Shown here: positions 38,785-47,388 of the stretch, piece after piece | Position numbering within the stretch: position 1 is the first letter of the stretch | Layout of the letters: every line of letters starts with the position of its first letter | Origin: Agrobacterium vitis | Lineage (GTDB): Bacteria; Pseudomonadota; Alphaproteobacteria; Rhizobiales; Rhizobiaceae | NCBI RefSeq assembly: GCF_013337045.2 | Contig: NZ_CP118259.1 | Location: forward strand, 2,046,001-2,110,000 | Reading direction: 5' to 3' | Length of the DNA stretch: 64,000 nucleotides | Notes under the pieces: generated by a model | Databases searched by the model: none | Told to the model about the DNA's origin: nothing | The model's input: only the letters and a program-made list of their open reading frames with translations | Translations under genes and position numbers: made by a program

Positions 38785-40032
38785 ATGACAGAACTTGTTC
38801 CAGATGCCGGATTCCGCAAAAACCAGAAGCTGAAATCGGCGCTGCTTCAACATAATGCACTGTCACGCAAGGGCTTGTCGGAACGGTTGTTCGGGCTGCT
38901 GTTTTCCGGCCTGGTCTATCCGCAGATCTGGGAAGACCCGGATGTCGACATGCAGGCCATGCAGCTTGGCGCTGGACACCGTGTCGTTACCATCGGCTCC
39001 GGTGGCTGCAACATGCTGGCCTATCTGTCGCGCGAGCCTGACAGCATCGACGTCGTCGATCTCAACCCGCATCACATCGCCCTCAACAAGCTGAAGCTGG
39101 CCGCCTTCCGGCATCTGCCCGATCACACCGCCGTGGTGCGCCTGCTGGGAACGGACAATGCCCGCAGCAATGCCGCCATGGTCGAGCAATATGTGGCACC
39201 GCATCTGGACGCCACCACGCGGCGCTACTGGAGCCGTCGCACCCTGACCGGACGCCGCCGCATCCGGGTGTTCAACGGCAATTTCTATCGTACCGGCCTC
39301 TTGGGCCGCTTCATCACCGCCACGCATCTTCTTGCCCGCCTGCACGGCGTCAAGCTGGAAGAAATCACCCAGTGCCGCACCCCGCGCGAACAACGGCAGT
39401 TTTTCGAAACCCGCATCGCGCCGCTGTTTGAAAAGCCTGTTATCCGCTGGCTGACCAACCGCAAAAGCTCGTTGTTCGGCCTTGGCATTCCGCCGCAGCA
39501 ATATGACGAACTGGCCAGCGTTTCGGAAACCGGCACCATTGCCCCGGTGCTGAAAGGCCGGCTGGAAAAGCTCGCCTGTCATTTCTCACTGCGGGATAAT
39601 TATTTTGCCTGGCAGGCTTTCGCCCGCCGCTATCCAAAATCCCACGAAGGCGCGCTGCCGGATTATCTGCGGGCCGATTACTACCGCACGATCCGCACCA
39701 GCGTCGACCGCGTCAATGTCCATCATGCCAGCTATACCGAATTGCTCTCCACCAAGCCCGCGGGCAGCGTCGACCGGTTCATTCTGCTCGATGCCCAGGA
39801 CTGGATGACCGACGAGCAGTTGAACGATCTCTGGACCGAAATCACCCGCACCGCCGCTAAGGATGCGCGGGTCATCTTCCGGACCGCCGCCGAAAAAAGC
39901 GTAATCGAAGGTCGGATTTCCCCGGCCCTTGCCGAGCAATGGTCCTATCTGAAAGAGCTGTCCGTGCATTTCAACGCGCTTGACCGCTCGGCGATTTACG
40001 GTGGCTTCCATATCTATGAGAAGACGGCATGA
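38785..40032 (+). CDS. btaA: SAM:diacylglycerol 3-amino-3-carboxypropyltransferase BtaA
   Basis: A 415-aa protein of the DUF3419 family. It transfers the aminocarboxypropyl group of S-adenosylmethionine to diacylglycerol, giving diacylglycerylhomoserine, the precursor of the betaine lipid DGTS. The N-terminal LVYPQIWEDPDVDMQAMQL and the SAM loop VVTIGSGGCNMLAYLSREPDSIDVVDLNPHH are the family hallmarks. Length agrees with rhizobial BtaA. It overlaps btaB by 4 bases. Betaine lipids replace phospholipids when phosphate is short, which fits the candidate Pho box upstream. Confidence 0.93.
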   Translation: MTELVPDAGFRKNQKLKSALLQHNALSRKGLSERLFGLLFSGLVYPQIWEDPDVDMQAMQLGAGHRVVTIGSGGCNMLAYLSREPDSIDVVDLNPHHIALNKLKLAAFRHLPDHTAVVRLLGTDNARSNAAMVEQYVAPHLDATTRRYWSRRTLTGRRRIRVFNGNFYRTGLLGRFITATHLLARLHGVKLEEITQCRTPREQRQFFETRIAPLFEKPVIRWLTNRKSSLFGLGIPPQQYDELASVSETGTIAPVLKGRLEKLACHFSLRDNYFAWQAFARRYPKSHEGALPDYLRADYYRTIRTSVDRVNVHHASYTELLSTKPAGSVDRFILLDAQDWMTDEQLNDLWTEITRTAAKDARVIFRTAAEKSVIEGRISPALAEQWSYLKELSVHFNALDRSAIYGGFHIYEKTA

Positions 40033-40715
40033 GCGATGCCCGTATCGGTCAGGACCACTCCAACCCTAAATTGGACCGTCAGCATGCCAGCAAGATGGAT
40101 CAGGTCTATCGCAGCCAGCGTCATATCTATGACCTGACCCGCAAATATTACCTGCTTGGGCGCGACACCGCCATTGTCGATCTGGACCTGCCAAAGGATG
40201 GCAGCCTGCTGGAAGTGGCCTGTGGCACGGGCCGCAATCTGATCTGCACCGAGCGGCTCTATCCGATGTCGCATCTCTACGGCCTGGACATTTCCAGCGA
40301 AATGCTGGTGCAGGCCAGGCGTAACTTTCGCGGTCGCCCCCGCCAACCGGATCTGCGCATCGCCGACGCTTCGGCGTTCACCGCCGCGGATTTTGCCGTG
40401 ACCGGTTTCGACCGCGTGCTGATTTCCTATGCCCTGTCGATGATCCCCGACTGGCAAAAAGCAATTGCCTGTTCGCTTGCCGCCTTAAACCCCGGCGGCT
40501 CGCTGCATATCGTCGATTTTGGCCAGCAGGAACAATTGCCGGGCTGGTTCCGAAACGGCCTGCATGCCTGGCTTGTCCGGTTTCACGTCACGCCACGGGC
40601 TGATCTGCGCGACGAACTTGCCGCCCAGACTGAAGCCGCAGGCGCAACACTGAGCTTTTCATCGCTCTATCGTGGCTATGCCTGGCATGCCATTATCCGC
40701 CGCCCGGCGGCCTGA
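40029..40715 (+). CDS. btaB: Diacylglycerylhomoserine N-methyltransferase BtaB
   Basis: A 228-aa class I SAM methyltransferase. It should trimethylate the BtaA product to DGTS. The SAM loop LLEVACGTGRNLIC is near residue 58 and is followed by YGLDISSEMLVQARR, a SYALSMIPDW motif and an HIVDFGQQEQLPGWF segment. The 4-base overlap with btaA shows translational coupling. Confidence 0.92.
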   Translation: MSDARIGQDHSNPKLDRQHASKMDQVYRSQRHIYDLTRKYYLLGRDTAIVDLDLPKDGSLLEVACGTGRNLICTERLYPMSHLYGLDISSEMLVQARRNFRGRPRQPDLRIADASAFTAADFAVTGFDRVLISYALSMIPDWQKAIACSLAALNPGGSLHIVDFGQQEQLPGWFRNGLHAWLVRFHVTPRADLRDELAAQTEAAGATLSFSSLYRGYAWHAIIRRPAA

Positions 40716-40924
40716 CAGTTCGCCGCTCTTTCCGGTCTAACAGGCCGGTATTTTCGATCTATCGATATGAGCGGTTGAAAATAACCACATTTTAACGATG
40801 ATGAAGCAAAGTTGGGTTGGAGGCATTCCAGTTCGGCTTCGTCGGATCGGTGTTATCTCCAGTTCTGATTTTCCGCGTCTTTTGATCTTGCCATGCGCAT
40901 GTGCTGCCTTGGCATAACAGTTGA

Positions 40925-41743
40925 ATGAATGGGTTTTCGATGCGGTCGCTGGTCCTGGCACTTATTCCGATTTGTTTGGCGATGGCGTCCTGCACCTCGA
41001 CGAGCTACGACTTTATGGAAACCGGCTCGATCCAGCCGAAATTCCAGGACAAGGACCCGCAGGATTTCGGTATCAATTCCCCGCATCGCCATCAGGTGCA
41101 CGGCATCGACGTGTCGAAATGGAACGGTAACATCAACTGGATGCAAGTGCGCCAGTCCGGCGTCTCCTTCGCCTTCATCAAGGCAACAGAAGGCAAGGAT
41201 GTGATCGATCCAAAATTTGCGGATTATTGGCAGCAGGCCAATGCCGCTGGCCTGCCCCATGCGCCCTATCATTTCTATTATTTCTGCTCCAGCGCCGACG
41301 AACAGGCGGACTGGTTCATCGCCAATGTGCCGAAAGCCTCGATGGACATGCCGCCGGTTTTGGATGTCGAGTGGAACCACACGTCCAAGACCTGCACCAA
41401 GCGCCCGCCCGCCGATGTGGTACGCAGCGAGATGAAACGCTTTATGGACCGGCTGGAAGCCTATTACGGCAAGCGCCCAATCATCTATACATCGGTCGAT
41501 TTTCATAAGGACAATTTGCAAGGTGCGTTCCAGGATCATTATTTCTGGGTCCGGGCCGTCGCCAAACACCCCTCGGAAATCTATCCGGACCGCCGCTGGG
41601 CCTTCTGGCAATATACCTCGACCGGCGTCATCCCCGGCATCAAGGGCGATACGGACATCAACGTCTTTGCGGGTACCCAGCAGAACTGGCGCAAATGGGT
41701 ACAGGCCGTTTCCCTGCCGACCCAGCAGACTGCCGCAAACTGA
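40925..41743 (+). CDS. GH25 family lysozyme-like lipoprotein
   Basis: A 272-aa protein. The signal ends in a lipobox (AMASC near residue 23). The glycoside hydrolase 25 domain starts HGIDVSKWNGNINW, which carries the first catalytic Asp, and continues FAFIKATEG, YHFYYFC, PPVLDVEWNH (catalytic Asp-x-Glu) and IIYTSVDF, ending with RRWAFWQYTSTG. It should cut the MurNAc-GlcNAc bond. The start may be the ATG at 40925 or an in-frame ATG at 40940. Confidence 0.87.
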   Translation: MNGFSMRSLVLALIPICLAMASCTSTSYDFMETGSIQPKFQDKDPQDFGINSPHRHQVHGIDVSKWNGNINWMQVRQSGVSFAFIKATEGKDVIDPKFADYWQQANAAGLPHAPYHFYYFCSSADEQADWFIANVPKASMDMPPVLDVEWNHTSKTCTKRPPADVVRSEMKRFMDRLEAYYGKRPIIYTSVDFHKDNLQGAFQDHYFWVRAVAKHPSEIYPDRRWAFWQYTSTGVIPGIKGDTDINVFAGTQQNWRKWVQAVSLPTQQTAAN

Positions 41744-41859
41744 CAATTCCAGACCGGGGTTTTGCGCCATGCCGGGCAAAACCCGGCTCCTCTCCATGCT
41801 TCCGTCACAAAGCTTCGGCAGAGCGGAGCATGTTCTTTTCATATCCGGGGGCTTTATCC

Positions 41860-43050
41860 ATGCATATCCTGTCTCGCTTCACGCTCGCAGCCGTGTTGAG
41901 CGGCCTTATGGCCGGCACGGCCTTTGCCCAGGCACCGCAATGCGGCGGTGATCTCAGCGCTTTCCTGGCTGGCGTCAAGGCGGAAGCTGTCGCCAACGGC
42001 GCGTCGGCCGAGGCAGCCGACAAGGCACTGGCCGGTGCGCAGATCGACCAGAAGGTGCTGGGCCGCGACCGCGCCCAGGGCGTCTTCAAGCAAACCTTTA
42101 CAGAATTTTCCACCCGCACCGTTTCCAAAGGCCGGTTGGACCAGGGAAAGCAGAAATTGCAGCAATATAGTGCGGTCTTTGATCGCGCCGAAAAGGAATA
42201 CGGCGTTGCCCCCGGCGTGATCGCCGCCTTCTGGGCGATGGAAACCGATTTCGGCGCGGTACAGGGCGATTTCAATACCCGCAACGCCCTGGTAACGCTG
42301 GCGCATGATTGCCGCCGCCCGGAACTGTTTCGCCCGCAATTGCTGGCGCTGATCACCATGGTTCAGCATGGCGACCTCGACCCCGCCACCAATACCGGTG
42401 CCTGGGCCGGTGAAGTTGGCCAGGTACAGATGCTGCCCAAGGATATCGTTGCCTTCGGCGTCGATGGCGACGGCGATGGCCATGTGGCGCTGAAATCCAG
42501 CTCACCCGATGCGATCATGACGGCAGCGAAATTCATCGAGCATCTCGGCTTCAAGCGCGGCGAGCCGTGGATTCAGGAAGTCACCGTGCCGGACACCCTG
42601 CCCTGGGAAAAGAGCGGCTTCGACAGCGGCATGAAGGCGGGCGACTGGTTCAAGCTTGGCGTCAAGCCGCGTGACGGCAACACCAAATTTGCCGATCTGG
42701 AAGGCGAACTGGTGCTGCCTCAGGGCCGCAAGGGACCGGCCTTCATCACCTATCCCAATTTCGGCATTTATCTGGAATGGAACAAGTCGTTTATCTACAC
42801 GACCTCTGCCGCCTATTTCGCCACCCGTCTCGAAGGTGCCGAGGCTTATCTGAAGGGCAACCCGGAACAGGGTTTGACCGATGTGCAGATGAAGGAATTG
42901 CAGACCAAGCTGAAGGGCCTGGGCTATGACGTCGGCGAAATCGACGGCATCCTGGGCGGCGGCACCCGCGACGCCGTGCAAAAGGAACAGTTGAAGCGCA
43001 ATATCCCTGCCGATGGCTGGCCCACGCCAGCACTTCTGGCAGCGCTGTAA
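41860..43050 (+). CDS. Lytic murein transglycosylase, MltB type with PG-binding domain
   Basis: A 396-aa protein with a Sec signal peptide (cleaved after AGTAFA), an SLT_2 domain and a C-terminal peptidoglycan-binding domain. The catalytic Glu lies in AFWAMETDFGAV, followed by GEVGQVQMLPKDIVAFGVDGDGDGH; the binding domain is DVQMKELQTKLKGLGYDVGEIDGILGGGTRDAV. The signal peptide contains no lipobox Cys, so it should be soluble in the periplasm. A strong terminator follows. Confidence 0.9.
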   Translation: MHILSRFTLAAVLSGLMAGTAFAQAPQCGGDLSAFLAGVKAEAVANGASAEAADKALAGAQIDQKVLGRDRAQGVFKQTFTEFSTRTVSKGRLDQGKQKLQQYSAVFDRAEKEYGVAPGVIAAFWAMETDFGAVQGDFNTRNALVTLAHDCRRPELFRPQLLALITMVQHGDLDPATNTGAWAGEVGQVQMLPKDIVAFGVDGDGDGHVALKSSSPDAIMTAAKFIEHLGFKRGEPWIQEVTVPDTLPWEKSGFDSGMKAGDWFKLGVKPRDGNTKFADLEGELVLPQGRKGPAFITYPNFGIYLEWNKSFIYTTSAAYFATRLEGAEAYLKGNPEQGLTDVQMKELQTKLKGLGYDVGEIDGILGGGTRDAVQKEQLKRNIPADGWPTPALLAAL

Positions 43051-43073
43051 GATATAAAAAGCCAGAGTCTGTG

Positions 43074-43107
43074 AGGCCGCGCATCCGAAGGGATGGGCGG
43101 CCTTTTT
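43074..43107 (+). terminator. Terminator after the MltB-type gene
   Basis: AGGCCGC and GCGGCCT arms with an inner GCATCC/GGATG stem, then TTTTT at 43103-43107. It is 24 bases past the stop. Confidence 0.8.
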
Positions 43108-43201
43108 ATGCCTATGTGCCGTAACGAAGAATACGAAGAGCCGCTTTCAATGATTTATCGTGTTGCCCATTACGCGGCGACAGCATCTGAGAAGCGTTTG
43201 A

Positions 43202-43771
43202 CTAAACGGGCGATGCTGTTAGCTCCGTTTTTGCCTCGTAAAGATCAACAATCGTACGGACCTTATGACCGAGGCTTTCCAGAGCCTCGACACCGGTGTC
43301 GCCGCGCCGTATCGCGGCGGCAATGCCAACCACCGTCGCATCCTGGCGTGCCAATATATCAAGTGCCCTTCGCATGGATGCGCCGGTACTGATCACATCA
43401 TCTATGATACAGACCTTCTGGCCCGATCCAATGTCATGATTTAGCAATCCGACATAGCCATGGGTCTTTTCGCGGTCGCGGATCATTGCCACAGGAATTG
43501 GGCGCGCCGTTTCAACACTCAAAACACTGATTGCGCCGGCAAGACAACATCCGCCCATGGCAAGTCCGACAAGATATGTGGCGTCCGTCCGTTGAACGAA
43601 ATCATGCAATATTTCGCTGCACAGCCGAAGAATTGCCGGGGATGCAAGCAGCTTGTGACTGTTAAGATAACGCGGCCGCATAATGCCATTGGAATCGCAC
43701 AATGGCGTCGCACTCATACTCTCAGTGATTGCCACCAAAAGCCTTTGACGGTCGCCGTCACGCAGCATCAT
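43202..43771 (-). CDS. Orotate-PRTase-like phosphoribosyltransferase
   Basis: A 189-aa type I PRTase. The PRPP-binding loop is VCIIDDVISTGASMRRAL near residue 120, and the domain core has YLVGLAMGGCCLAGAI and RPIPVAMIRDREKTHG, a pattern close to orotate phosphoribosyltransferase. It would join a base or base-like group to PRPP. Its start overlaps the HAD gene by 14 bases. GC content is lower than in the surrounding genes. It is too divergent to call PyrE, and the base is unknown. Confidence 0.8.
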   Translation of the reverse strand: MMLRDGDRQRLLVAITESMSATPLCDSNGIMRPRYLNSHKLLASPAILRLCSEILHDFVQRTDATYLVGLAMGGCCLAGAISVLSVETARPIPVAMIRDREKTHGYVGLLNHDIGSGQKVCIIDDVISTGASMRRALDILARQDATVVGIAAAIRRGDTGVEALESLGHKVRTIVDLYEAKTELTASPV

Positions 43772-44426
43772 GCCCTCGCATTAACCGTTCAGCGATCTGC
43801 GACAAGGATGAGAAGACGCTTCCTCCCGCGGCTAGAATCGCAGCCGTCTCAGCTTCGGCGCGATCCACACCGATAAACGCAAGGCCTGCATCGCGTGCCG
43901 CCTGCATGTCCTTGATGCCATCACCAATGTAGACCGTGTTGGCTTTATCGAGATCAGGAAACTCGACAAGCATTTCATCAAAAACCCTACCCGAAGGCTT
44001 GTGAAACTTGGTGTCAAAACAGCCGTAAATTCTTGCAGGTTTAAGAGTGGAAAGCTCACATGCGGCGAGCTGTCGCTCAATCAATTGCCGCTCGCAGGAA
44101 GAGACGATGATGAGCTTATACTTCGTTTGCAACCATTCGAGGGCAGATTTCGCGTCCCTGTGCGGGATCAAGGGAAACTCGCTATCCATGGCCGCATACT
44201 GCGAAAGGGCGGCGTCCAATTGGGAGCCGGAAATGGAGAAAACGGTTTCGAAAAGCGCTGTGTGGGCAATTCCCCAGTGCTTTTCAATCTCCTGTCGCGC
44301 AATGTCACGGCTGAACATTCTGCGACCGAGTTCCACGATGGCAGAGATCTTGCATTGACGTGTCTGCATGATGGTGTCGTCGTAGTCCAAGACACAGTAA
44401 CCACAGCCTGTGAAATCTAGAAGCAT
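43758..44426 (-). CDS. HAD-family phosphatase
   Basis: A 222-aa haloacid dehalogenase-type hydrolase with all four motifs: CVLDYDDTIMQT (nucleophile Asp and general acid Asp), LIIVSSCERQ (Ser), FHKPSGRVFD (Lys) and YIGDGIKDMQAARDAG (metal Asp). An alpha-helical cap lies between motifs I and II, as in phosphoglycolate- and nucleotide-type phosphatases. It overlaps the lyase gene by 10 bases and the PRTase by 14, so the three form a coupled block. Confidence 0.83.
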   Translation of the reverse strand: MLLDFTGCGYCVLDYDDTIMQTRQCKISAIVELGRRMFSRDIARQEIEKHWGIAHTALFETVFSISGSQLDAALSQYAAMDSEFPLIPHRDAKSALEWLQTKYKLIIVSSCERQLIERQLAACELSTLKPARIYGCFDTKFHKPSGRVFDEMLVEFPDLDKANTVYIGDGIKDMQAARDAGLAFIGVDRAEAETAAILAAGGSVFSSLSQIAERLMRGHDAA

Positions 44427-45775
44427 TTGGCATTTCCAATATAGGTTTCAGGAGACAATTCCGCCAGTTTCCGTTTTATGTCCTCGGAAACTGTAAGTCC
44501 TTCGATCCAATGTACGAGTTCAGCGCGACCGATTGACGTACCTCTCACCAGATTTTTCACCAGATCGTAGGATTGAGGAATGCCCTCTGAACGAAGGATG
44601 GTTTGAATACCTTCCGCGACCACGACAAAATGCCTTTCAAGATCGGACGCGATATTCGCTTCATGGGCGATACTGCGTGACAGCCCCTCGCCGATATTCT
44701 TCACGGAGAGCAACAGATGCGCCATCGGCACGCCGATATTGCGCTTCAGCGTATAATCGGTCAGATCGCGCTGAAGCCGCGACACCAGCAACTTGCGGCT
44801 CAGAAACGAAAAAATCGCTGAGGCCATCTGAAGGTTTCCCTCTGCATTCTCAAAGCTGATTGGATTGACCTTATGCGGCATGGCGGAAGAACCGACCTCG
44901 TTCTTCTCAGACCTCAAGGTCAGCAAACCAAGCGAAAGATAGAGCCAGACATCCTGCGACAGGTCCTGCAAAATCGCGGCGATGCGTGATAGGCAATCAA
45001 AGATCCGTGCCAAACCTTCATGGTTGTTGATCTGGGTTGTCAGTGCGCTTCTGACCAGGCCAAACTCGTCGTGAAGGAACTCAGCACCAAATGTGACCCA
45101 ATCAACATCCGGGTAAACAAGAATATGAGCGTTCAAATTGCCAGTTGCACCGCCGAATTTGCCATAGTGGGGAATAGCTTTGAGCACATCCAACTCGCCA
45201 CGCAGGCGATGTGCAAAAACGCGAAACTCTTTTCCGAAGGTACTTGGTGAAGCGGGCTGACCATGCGTCCGTGCTATGAAGGTCACGAACCGCAACGTCT
45301 CCGAAAGTCCTTCTATCGAAGCGGCAAGCGTTTCAAGCTCCGGTACAAGGATATCGGCAAGCGACAGCCGCAGCAGGAACGGAATAGCGACATCGTTGAT
45401 GTCCTGAGAGGTCAATCCGAAATGGACCAACTCAGCCGCCCGGCTTCCCAACAACGTTGATATACGCCGCTTCAGGAAAATTTCCACCGCCTTTACATCG
45501 TGCCGAGTTTCCCGCTCTATGGCCTGAATTTCCTCGTAATCTTCGAGAGAAAATCCATCATGGTACTTCCGCAGGCTGGCAGTATCAGCAGCTGACAATG
45601 CCTGCTCGCCGTGTCCAATGGCATGCCATAGACGAATGAAATACTCAATTTCGACCTTCAGACGTGTTTTCACCAACGCAAAGTCTGAAAAATATCGGCT
45701 CAGATCTCCGACCTTTTGAAAATAACGACCGTCGATGGGGCTGATTGCCGTCGCGTGGCAAAATTCGGTAATCAT
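44417..45775 (-). CDS. Adenylosuccinate lyase homologue (E. coli PurB type)
   Basis: A 452-aa fumarase/aspartase-superfamily enzyme. It contains ISPIDGRYFQKV at the start, VHFGLTSQDINDVA, FIARTHGQPASPSTFGKE with the catalytic His, and the signature GSSAMPHKVNPISFENAEGN, then SRLQRDLTDYTLKRNIGV. These match the gammaproteobacterial PurB form (about 456 aa), not the shorter PurB used for housekeeping purine synthesis in rhizobia. It should eliminate fumarate from a succinyl-amino substrate. It is the middle gene of the nucleotide-like cluster. Confidence 0.85.
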   Translation of the reverse strand: MITEFCHATAISPIDGRYFQKVGDLSRYFSDFALVKTRLKVEIEYFIRLWHAIGHGEQALSAADTASLRKYHDGFSLEDYEEIQAIERETRHDVKAVEIFLKRRISTLLGSRAAELVHFGLTSQDINDVAIPFLLRLSLADILVPELETLAASIEGLSETLRFVTFIARTHGQPASPSTFGKEFRVFAHRLRGELDVLKAIPHYGKFGGATGNLNAHILVYPDVDWVTFGAEFLHDEFGLVRSALTTQINNHEGLARIFDCLSRIAAILQDLSQDVWLYLSLGLLTLRSEKNEVGSSAMPHKVNPISFENAEGNLQMASAIFSFLSRKLLVSRLQRDLTDYTLKRNIGVPMAHLLLSVKNIGEGLSRSIAHEANIASDLERHFVVVAEGIQTILRSEGIPQSYDLVKNLVRGTSIGRAELVHWIEGLTVSEDIKRKLAELSPETYIGNAKCF

Positions 45776-45849
45776 TGGCAGGTCCAGAAGAGAAGCAGGG
45801 ATTTACACCAAAAAATGCAATGTCGCGGTTTGAAGCACAGCATGTGCAA

Positions 45850-46530
45850 TCAAATTCTTTTTGCCAATTCGTATAATTCCTGCTCCTCGCTGTCGTTAAG
45901 GTAGTTAACAGAGGCGGATGCGAGATGGGCAAGTTCCGTGGCCATCATGATCCGGCGCACCTCCGCCACCATGCTATTCAGGCGATGATAGGCCTGAGAG
46001 AGACTGGCGCCGTAAGTGGTAATGCCGTGATTGGCAAGGATGAGCGTGTTTGTTCTCATGATTGCCGCCGAGGCCTGGGCAGCATCGACCTCAACATTCA
46101 GTTCCGGTGGAAAAATCTCGACCGGAGCACCCAGAATGGCCGCCGCATCTGCTGAGATAAAACGGAAGCGGCGTTGATAAAATAGCGAGAAATAGGCAAT
46201 CAGCTCGTCAGCGTGAACATGTATGACCGCCATCACATCCGGACGGCACAGAAAGATTTCCCTGTTCAGAGCGTGACCGATGCTTGGAAGCACATCGCCA
46301 AGATAAAGCCTGTTGGATTCCAGGCCGATCGCGATAATGTTGTCACGGGTCATTTCCTCAAGTGAAATGCCTTTATGTTTCGTCAAGATCAGGTTTTCAG
46401 CAAGTTCGTCCTGCTTTTTTGAGCGAAGGGCGATGTTGCCCAATTGATTACAGACATAGCCTTTTTTTGAAACCAAGTCGGCATAGCGCATCAACTCGAC
46501 AATTTCCTGTTGAACATGGCCGCCTAACAT
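45850..46530 (-). CDS. Class II aldolase/adducin family protein
   Basis: A 226-aa zinc aldolase-fold protein like L-fuculose-phosphate and ribulose-phosphate epimerase/aldolase types. It shows GNIALRSKK (GNIS-type phosphate site), VIHVHADELIAYF (HxH metal ligands) and LANHGITTYGASL (third His). The strong AGGAGG lies six bases before the ATG. It is the first gene of the cluster, 75 bases before the lyase, and probably acts on a phosphorylated sugar fragment. The substrate is unknown. Confidence 0.82.
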   Translation of the reverse strand: MLGGHVQQEIVELMRYADLVSKKGYVCNQLGNIALRSKKQDELAENLILTKHKGISLEEMTRDNIIAIGLESNRLYLGDVLPSIGHALNREIFLCRPDVMAVIHVHADELIAYFSLFYQRRFRFISADAAAILGAPVEIFPPELNVEVDAAQASAAIMRTNTLILANHGITTYGASLSQAYHRLNSMVAEVRRIMMATELAHLASASVNYLNDSEEQELYELAKRI

Positions 46531-46565
46531 GATGCCTCCTGAAAAACGATGTTAAAAACTGCTTG

Positions 46566-46640
46566 AGCATCTCCAGGAAAAGCTTGGAATGGATTTGCCA
46601 ACTCGAAATGCATAAAAACAAAGAGATTAGGCATTTCAGC
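46566..46640. repeat. Degenerate palindromic rhizobial repeat
   Basis: The words GAGCATCTCCAGGAAAAG, GGATTTGCC and AAATGC lie in the same order as in the repeat at 28179-28244 (reverse strand). The central part has diverged. It is in the putative 5' leader of the aldolase gene. Confidence 0.5.
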
Positions 46641-46661
46641 GCCTCCCCGAGGCGCTGAAAT
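46633..46661. promoter_or_regulatory. Perfect 13-bp hairpin in the aldolase leader
   Basis: ATTTCAGCGCCTC and its exact complement flank a 3-base loop, about 105-130 bases upstream of the aldolase start. No T run follows, so an RNA structure or protein site is more likely than a terminator. Confidence 0.6.
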
Positions 46662-46697
46662 TCATTATTAAAAAATAACTTGCCTTCTGTCGGCGCG

Positions 46698-46726
46698 ACA
46701 ATTAGTTGATTTTTTTATTTTGTCAA
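46698..46726 (-). promoter_or_regulatory. Candidate promoter of the nucleotide-like cluster
   Basis: On the minus strand a consensus TTGACA (-35) and AATTGT (-10, weak) are 17 bases apart. This leaves a leader of about 160 nt before the aldolase ATG. Confidence 0.4.
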
Positions 46727-46917
46727 TCTAGGGGTGCAATCGTTACAAAAGCAGTGTTTTATAGCGCACGTAACGTTGCTACAGCCGGAATGGATGGGCG
46801 TAAACGTCCAGAGGTGACCTTGATGCTTGCGGACGTGTATGCTCGTAGATATGCACTCTATGGACGCAAACGACAATTCCAGAGCAGAGTTTATTGATTT
46901 TTTTTAGAGCGCAAAAC

Positions 46918-47385
46918 GTGGCCGTGAATCCGAAAATCCTATCTCTCACCGCCGCCCTCGGTTCGGGTGGCCTTTTGGCCGTCATGGCACATTTGAATGG
47001 TGTGCTGACAATACACGGCGGTGCCGTGCTCGCATCCTGGATTGCCCATGGCACCGGCACAATAACAGCACTGGTGTTTATGCTGGGGTTCGCGGCCTTT
47101 GGCCGGAAAGAACAGCTCAAAGTCACCTCACAGGCGCCAGCCTGGGCTTATCTTGGCGGCGTATCCGGGGCGGCCACGGTTATTCTCATCAGCCTTGCAG
47201 TAAACTCACCCATCGCCCTTTCGGGAACGATTGCCCTGACGCTTGTAGGACAAGGGCTTTTCAGCCTCGCCGCAGACTGGTGGGGATTATTTGGCTTGTC
47301 AGCACGGCGGGTGACGCTCCGCGACGTGGCAGCCATGACCCTGATTATCGCCGGCAGTTGCCTCATGGTTTTCTATGGAAAATAA
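46918..47385 (+). CDS. DMT-superfamily half-transporter (YdcZ/DUF606), first of a pair
   Basis: A membrane protein of about 155 aa with five predicted helices, starting NPKILSLTAALGSGGLLAVMAHLNG, which matches the DUF606 family of short drug/metabolite transporters. Such proteins often occur as adjacent pairs that may heterodimerise. The start is probably GTG at 46918 (or GTG at 46924). It ends 3 bases before its partner and is divergent from the aldolase cluster. Substrate unknown. Confidence 0.72.
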   Translation: MAVNPKILSLTAALGSGGLLAVMAHLNGVLTIHGGAVLASWIAHGTGTITALVFMLGFAAFGRKEQLKVTSQAPAWAYLGGVSGAATVILISLAVNSPIALSGTIALTLVGQGLFSLAADWWGLFGLSARRVTLRDVAAMTLIIAGSCLMVFYGK

Positions 47386-47388
47386 ATT

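Larger units (their letters stand above)
46531..46917. other. Divergent regulatory region of the nucleotide-like cluster
   Basis: About 390 bp between the aldolase gene and the DMT pair. It holds a candidate minus-strand promoter, a 13-bp hairpin and a repeat of the rhizobial family. A 63-codon plus-strand open frame at 46706-46897 has no signature and is not called. Confidence 0.5.

Noticed and set aside
46706..46897. A 63-codon plus-strand frame in the divergent control region
   Set aside because: No ribosome site, and it overlaps the promoter candidate.
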